Below are positions 56,589 to 59,204 of a stretch of 59,204 bases of DNA, piece by piece. The stretch covers positions 1 through 59,204 of the forward strand of contig SCSZ01000002.1 of NCBI GenBank assembly GCA_004322265.1, read 5' to 3'. This DNA comes from Patescibacteria group bacterium (lineage in GTDB: Bacteria; Patescibacteriota; Saccharimonadia; Saccharimonadales; Saccharimonadaceae). The notes below the pieces were generated by a model, which saw nothing but the letters and a program-made list of their open reading frames with translations, searched no databases and was not told where the DNA came from. Position numbers and translations under genes: made by a program. Every line of letters starts with the position of its first letter. Positions within the stretch are counted from its first letter, which is position 1.

Positions 56589-59167
56589 ATTGTTGTACCT
56601 GCAAACTTTCTTGGCGGTAACGCGTATGCAAATAGATTACTAAGCTTTGGTATACTTGTCGAATTATAGCCAATCGGAGGATCTTTCACGATAACCTCAA
56701 GACTGCTGCCTGTCGTGGTCGTGTCGGTAGTCGCAGGTGCTGGTGTAGTAGTGGTGTCTGTCGTTGTGGGTGTTGTCGTGTCTGTTGCTGCTGGTGCGGG
56801 CGTTGTGGTGGTTGTGTCAGGGGTTGCTGTGGCACTGTTTATGTCCGGGTCAAGCGTCGCGTCCTCACCGTCCATCGTTGTTTGAACGCGGTGGTCGATT
56901 GTATACAGGGCGTACTCTGCGGTTGTTTTGTCTGTAATTTGACAATCGGCAGCGTGAGACGTCGTGCCGTCTGTACATAGTGTCATCCAACCACTTAGTC
57001 CTGATGATGTCGCAGCAGAGGTGTTTTTTGCGGGATCTGTAAGAGTACTAGGGTCAGGAAGAGTAATAACTGATTGGTTTGATTTATCAATTGGTTCGCC
57101 AGTTGTTGGGTCGACATCACCACTATTGACGAGGTCGTTTGCCACATCCTCTGGGTCTAGTCCCAGCCACTCCGGAGGAATACCATACTCAATATTGCAA
57201 AATGGTCCAGCGGCTATGTCTTTGCTCGAAATCGCTGGGTCTTCGCATAGTCTATATTCTGATCCGTCGTCAGCTACCGCGCCTGCACTGGCTTGTTTAA
57301 ATAAGGATCCGACTGACCCTGTTACGATGCTGCCGAGCGAGGTTACCATGCCGGTCAACGACCCTGCGTCTGAGTAGTAAGGTAATAATCCACCAACGAG
57401 ACTGCCCAGGAAGGTATTTGGATTGGTTGCGTCGAGCGGACTGTGGGTCGCGCGATCTTCCTCTGCGTAGGCGAGGTTAACTTGAGTTGTTGTGTTGTCG
57501 TACGCGAGTTTTTGCTTAACAGTGAGCGCCATGTTACCGCCTTTATTTGCGGTTTGACCGAGGAGGTGCACAATACCGCTTGATAGCGCATCACCAACTT
57601 GCACACCAACCAGTCCTTTTGTAAGATCACCGAGGAAGAACGAAAGTAAAGGCTGGAATATATCAGGAGGTAGAGCACCTATAATGCCACTAATAACAGG
57701 CTCAGCCAACTTGTCTATGGCCGTACCAACAATTGCTCCTCCTACGGCATTTATAATCGGCCCAATAATCGTCTCGCTTGTTGCAACATCGATAACCGCA
57801 CCTGTTACTGGGTTCGTAGCGACATTACAAATGTCAGTTTTCACCGTGCTACTCGTGAATTGATTGACCCCACCAAGCGTATTAATAACGGATGATCCAG
57901 GAGCGTAGTTCTTCCATATGGTGTCCGTCTTTGAACCTTTGTCGCCAAATAGTATATTTTTTATACCAAATGAATCCATTGCTGAGGATCCGGCGACGGT
58001 CGTCGTTAGTAACGCGCCAAGGGATGTAATCTCGGCCGGTTGTGCGTCCCCTGCTTTCCATGCACCAACGGTTGAAAGCACTGTTGAGGCATAGCTAATT
58101 AGCTGTAGCATCTGATATGCACGCACTGTGGCGATAATAAGCCCTGGTATGTCCGTGAGCGCACAGGTAACGCCTGCGATCAACCCAACCAGATTTCCTT
58201 TACCTGCTTTACCGACATTCTTGGCTTCTGTTGTCCCTGTGGCGGTGATTTCTTTCTTGATAAAGTTTTCTTCTTCACCCCCTGCTGTAGCGCCAGCACC
58301 TGTCTCGGGGCCTTTAGAGTTTTCATCAAGAGCCTTTTGTGTTTCCTCTGGCGTGGTGCTGGATTTTAGCTTATCAGTTGAAGTAATGCTAAAACGAGCT
58401 TTTATCGCCTGATATATCTTGTCTGCAAATCCAATAAAACGCGGAGTATAGGCGTTATGGAATGCAGCTCGAAATGCAGGGTCGTTAGCAAGTCTGTTAG
58501 AAAACTCCGAAGCTGGAATTGTGTGGCCTTTAAATGTGAAATGATCAGGTCTGGAGTTAGGAAATAGGCCCTTGCTTATTATTGTATTACCTGCCTTGTC
58601 TACCGCATGGATACCCTCTTTATCGAGCGCCCTGAGGAGTTTATTGGAGGGTCTTTCATATTTACACAGGAGCGGTTTTGACCCACAGTATCCTTTTGTG
58701 ACGTCTTTGACTATCTTTGTATTAATTATCTTGTCCGCGCGTATTGAAAAACTGGTATTTTGAGCATCTTCCTTATTTAGGAAATCCGAAACAAGATTTA
58801 TTGGTAGTAAACTGAATGCGCCGAATAGTCCCGCAAAACTAAATCCACCGCCAAAGATTATTATGAGAATCACCACTAGCGGACTTTTACTTGATGAGGT
58901 AGGTTTATTACCTGAGGCTGCAAGTGCGATATCACGTGCAGCCTTTAGTTTAGTTTCCCAGTCTCCTTCCGGGTTTTTTTCTCGGTTTAATGCGTTTGCG
59001 ATATTTGCATTTTCCTGAGAAGGGTCTGCTGATTTATCATAATTTTTCGCAATGTCGTCAAAGGTACCGGCTTCTTCTCTTTTGGCGAGCCCATTAAACT
59101 TACGATCGTAATCGGCCTGTCCAGGATTGAGTTTGTCATCTGCTTTATCAGGAGTTCTCAGAGCCAT
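56585..59167 (-). CDS. Large hydrophobic envelope protein, possible VirB6/TrbL-like component
   Basis: The 860-residue protein has a charged cytoplasmic start (1-92), a membrane span (about 95-120), an outer region with paired Cys (YCGSKPLLCKY), and several Gly/Ala-rich hydrophobic segments (325-365, 380-397, 462-545). A later Cys-containing domain (about 620-760) and a Thr/Pro repeat (about 775-825) follow. No family is recognised with confidence. Size and hydrophobic pattern beside a wall hydrolase recall polytopic type IV secretion proteins; that is a guess. First gene of a four-gene operon. GGGGTAATT precedes the ATG. Confidence 0.6.
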   Translation of the reverse strand: MALRTPDKADDKLNPGQADYDRKFNGLAKREEAGTFDDIAKNYDKSADPSQENANIANALNREKNPEGDWETKLKAARDIALAASGNKPTSSSKSPLVVILIIIFGGGFSFAGLFGAFSLLPINLVSDFLNKEDAQNTSFSIRADKIINTKIVKDVTKGYCGSKPLLCKYERPSNKLLRALDKEGIHAVDKAGNTIISKGLFPNSRPDHFTFKGHTIPASEFSNRLANDPAFRAAFHNAYTPRFIGFADKIYQAIKARFSITSTDKLKSSTTPEETQKALDENSKGPETGAGATAGGEEENFIKKEITATGTTEAKNVGKAGKGNLVGLIAGVTCALTDIPGLIIATVRAYQMLQLISYASTVLSTVGAWKAGDAQPAEITSLGALLTTTVAGSSAMDSFGIKNILFGDKGSKTDTIWKNYAPGSSVINTLGGVNQFTSSTVKTDICNVATNPVTGAVIDVATSETIIGPIINAVGGAIVGTAIDKLAEPVISGIIGALPPDIFQPLLSFFLGDLTKGLVGVQVGDALSSGIVHLLGQTANKGGNMALTVKQKLAYDNTTTQVNLAYAEEDRATHSPLDATNPNTFLGSLVGGLLPYYSDAGSLTGMVTSLGSIVTGSVGSLFKQASAGAVADDGSEYRLCEDPAISSKDIAAGPFCNIEYGIPPEWLGLDPEDVANDLVNSGDVDPTTGEPIDKSNQSVITLPDPSTLTDPAKNTSAATSSGLSGWMTLCTDGTTSHAADCQITDKTTAEYALYTIDHRVQTTMDGEDATLDPDINSATATPDTTTTTPAPAATDTTTPTTTDTTTTPAPATTDTTTTGSSLEVIVKDPPIGYNSTSIPKLSNLFAYALPPRKFAGTTI

Positions 59168-59204
59168 AATTACCCCACATTATACCCTAGGTTGCCGAAC
59201 CTGG

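Overview
The window looks like the replication-origin region of a small-genome candidate-phyla (CPR/Patescibacteria) bacterium, most likely Candidatus Saccharibacteria (TM7). The evidence is the rpmH-rnpA-yidC-jag / dnaA-dnaN-recF arrangement, standard use of TGA as stop (which argues against Gracilibacteria and SR1), several sortases, near-absent spacing between convergent genes, and apparent leaderless promoters. No amino-acid or nucleotide biosynthesis genes were seen. The lineage is an inference; no phylogeny was run.

Layout. (1) 41-5778: tRNA-Asn, then a minus-strand surface locus of two sortases, one secreted beta-helix adhesin-like protein with a C-terminal membrane anchor, and a proline/threonine-rich single-span protein ending in a sortase-motif-like SVANTGIQ. 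It is bracketed by a 36-bp inverted repeat (35/36 identical). (2) 5832-48030: about 42 kb of surface-glycan genes. These cover nucleotide-sugar supply (manC, glmS, ugd, rmlBCDA, a separate PMI-like cupin, epimerases), chain initiation (WbaP-like phosphoglycosyltransferase), about ten GT2/GT4/GT-C glycosyltransferases, GtrA/GtrB-type and LPG-TM-type membrane proteins, a Wzm/Wzt ABC exporter and an O-antigen-ligase-like protein. An ATP-citrate lyase gene pair sits between manC and glmS. Two secreted wall-associated proteins lie at 36175-38117. (3) 48027-50021 (minus): jag, yidC, rnpA, rpmH. (4) 50022-51935: oriC candidate sequences around dnaA, followed by dnaN and recF. (5) 54085-59167 (minus): a four-gene envelope operon with a large hydrophobic protein, a degenerate lysozyme plus M23 peptidase, a PEGA-domain protein and a small membrane protein.

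How the genes work together. The glycan genes can supply GDP-mannose, dTDP-rhamnose, UDP-glucuronate and glucosamine-6-phosphate, build lipid-linked chains in the cytoplasm, and export them by ABC transporter or modify them outside through polyprenol-phosphate-sugar donors and GT-C enzymes. Citrate cleavage would give acetyl-CoA (and oxaloacetate) beside hexosamine synthesis. The sortase locus likely anchors surface proteins to the same wall.

Most notable observations: a cytoplasmic N-terminal module shared by one sortase and its neighbour; that neighbour's possible double anchoring; a three-copy hairpin repeat with a G-U/G-C stem variation; ATP-citrate lyase inside a glycan-precursor operon; a LexA DNA-binding domain without its protease; and an operon pairing an M23 peptidase with a lysozyme fold whose expected catalytic Glu is Lys.
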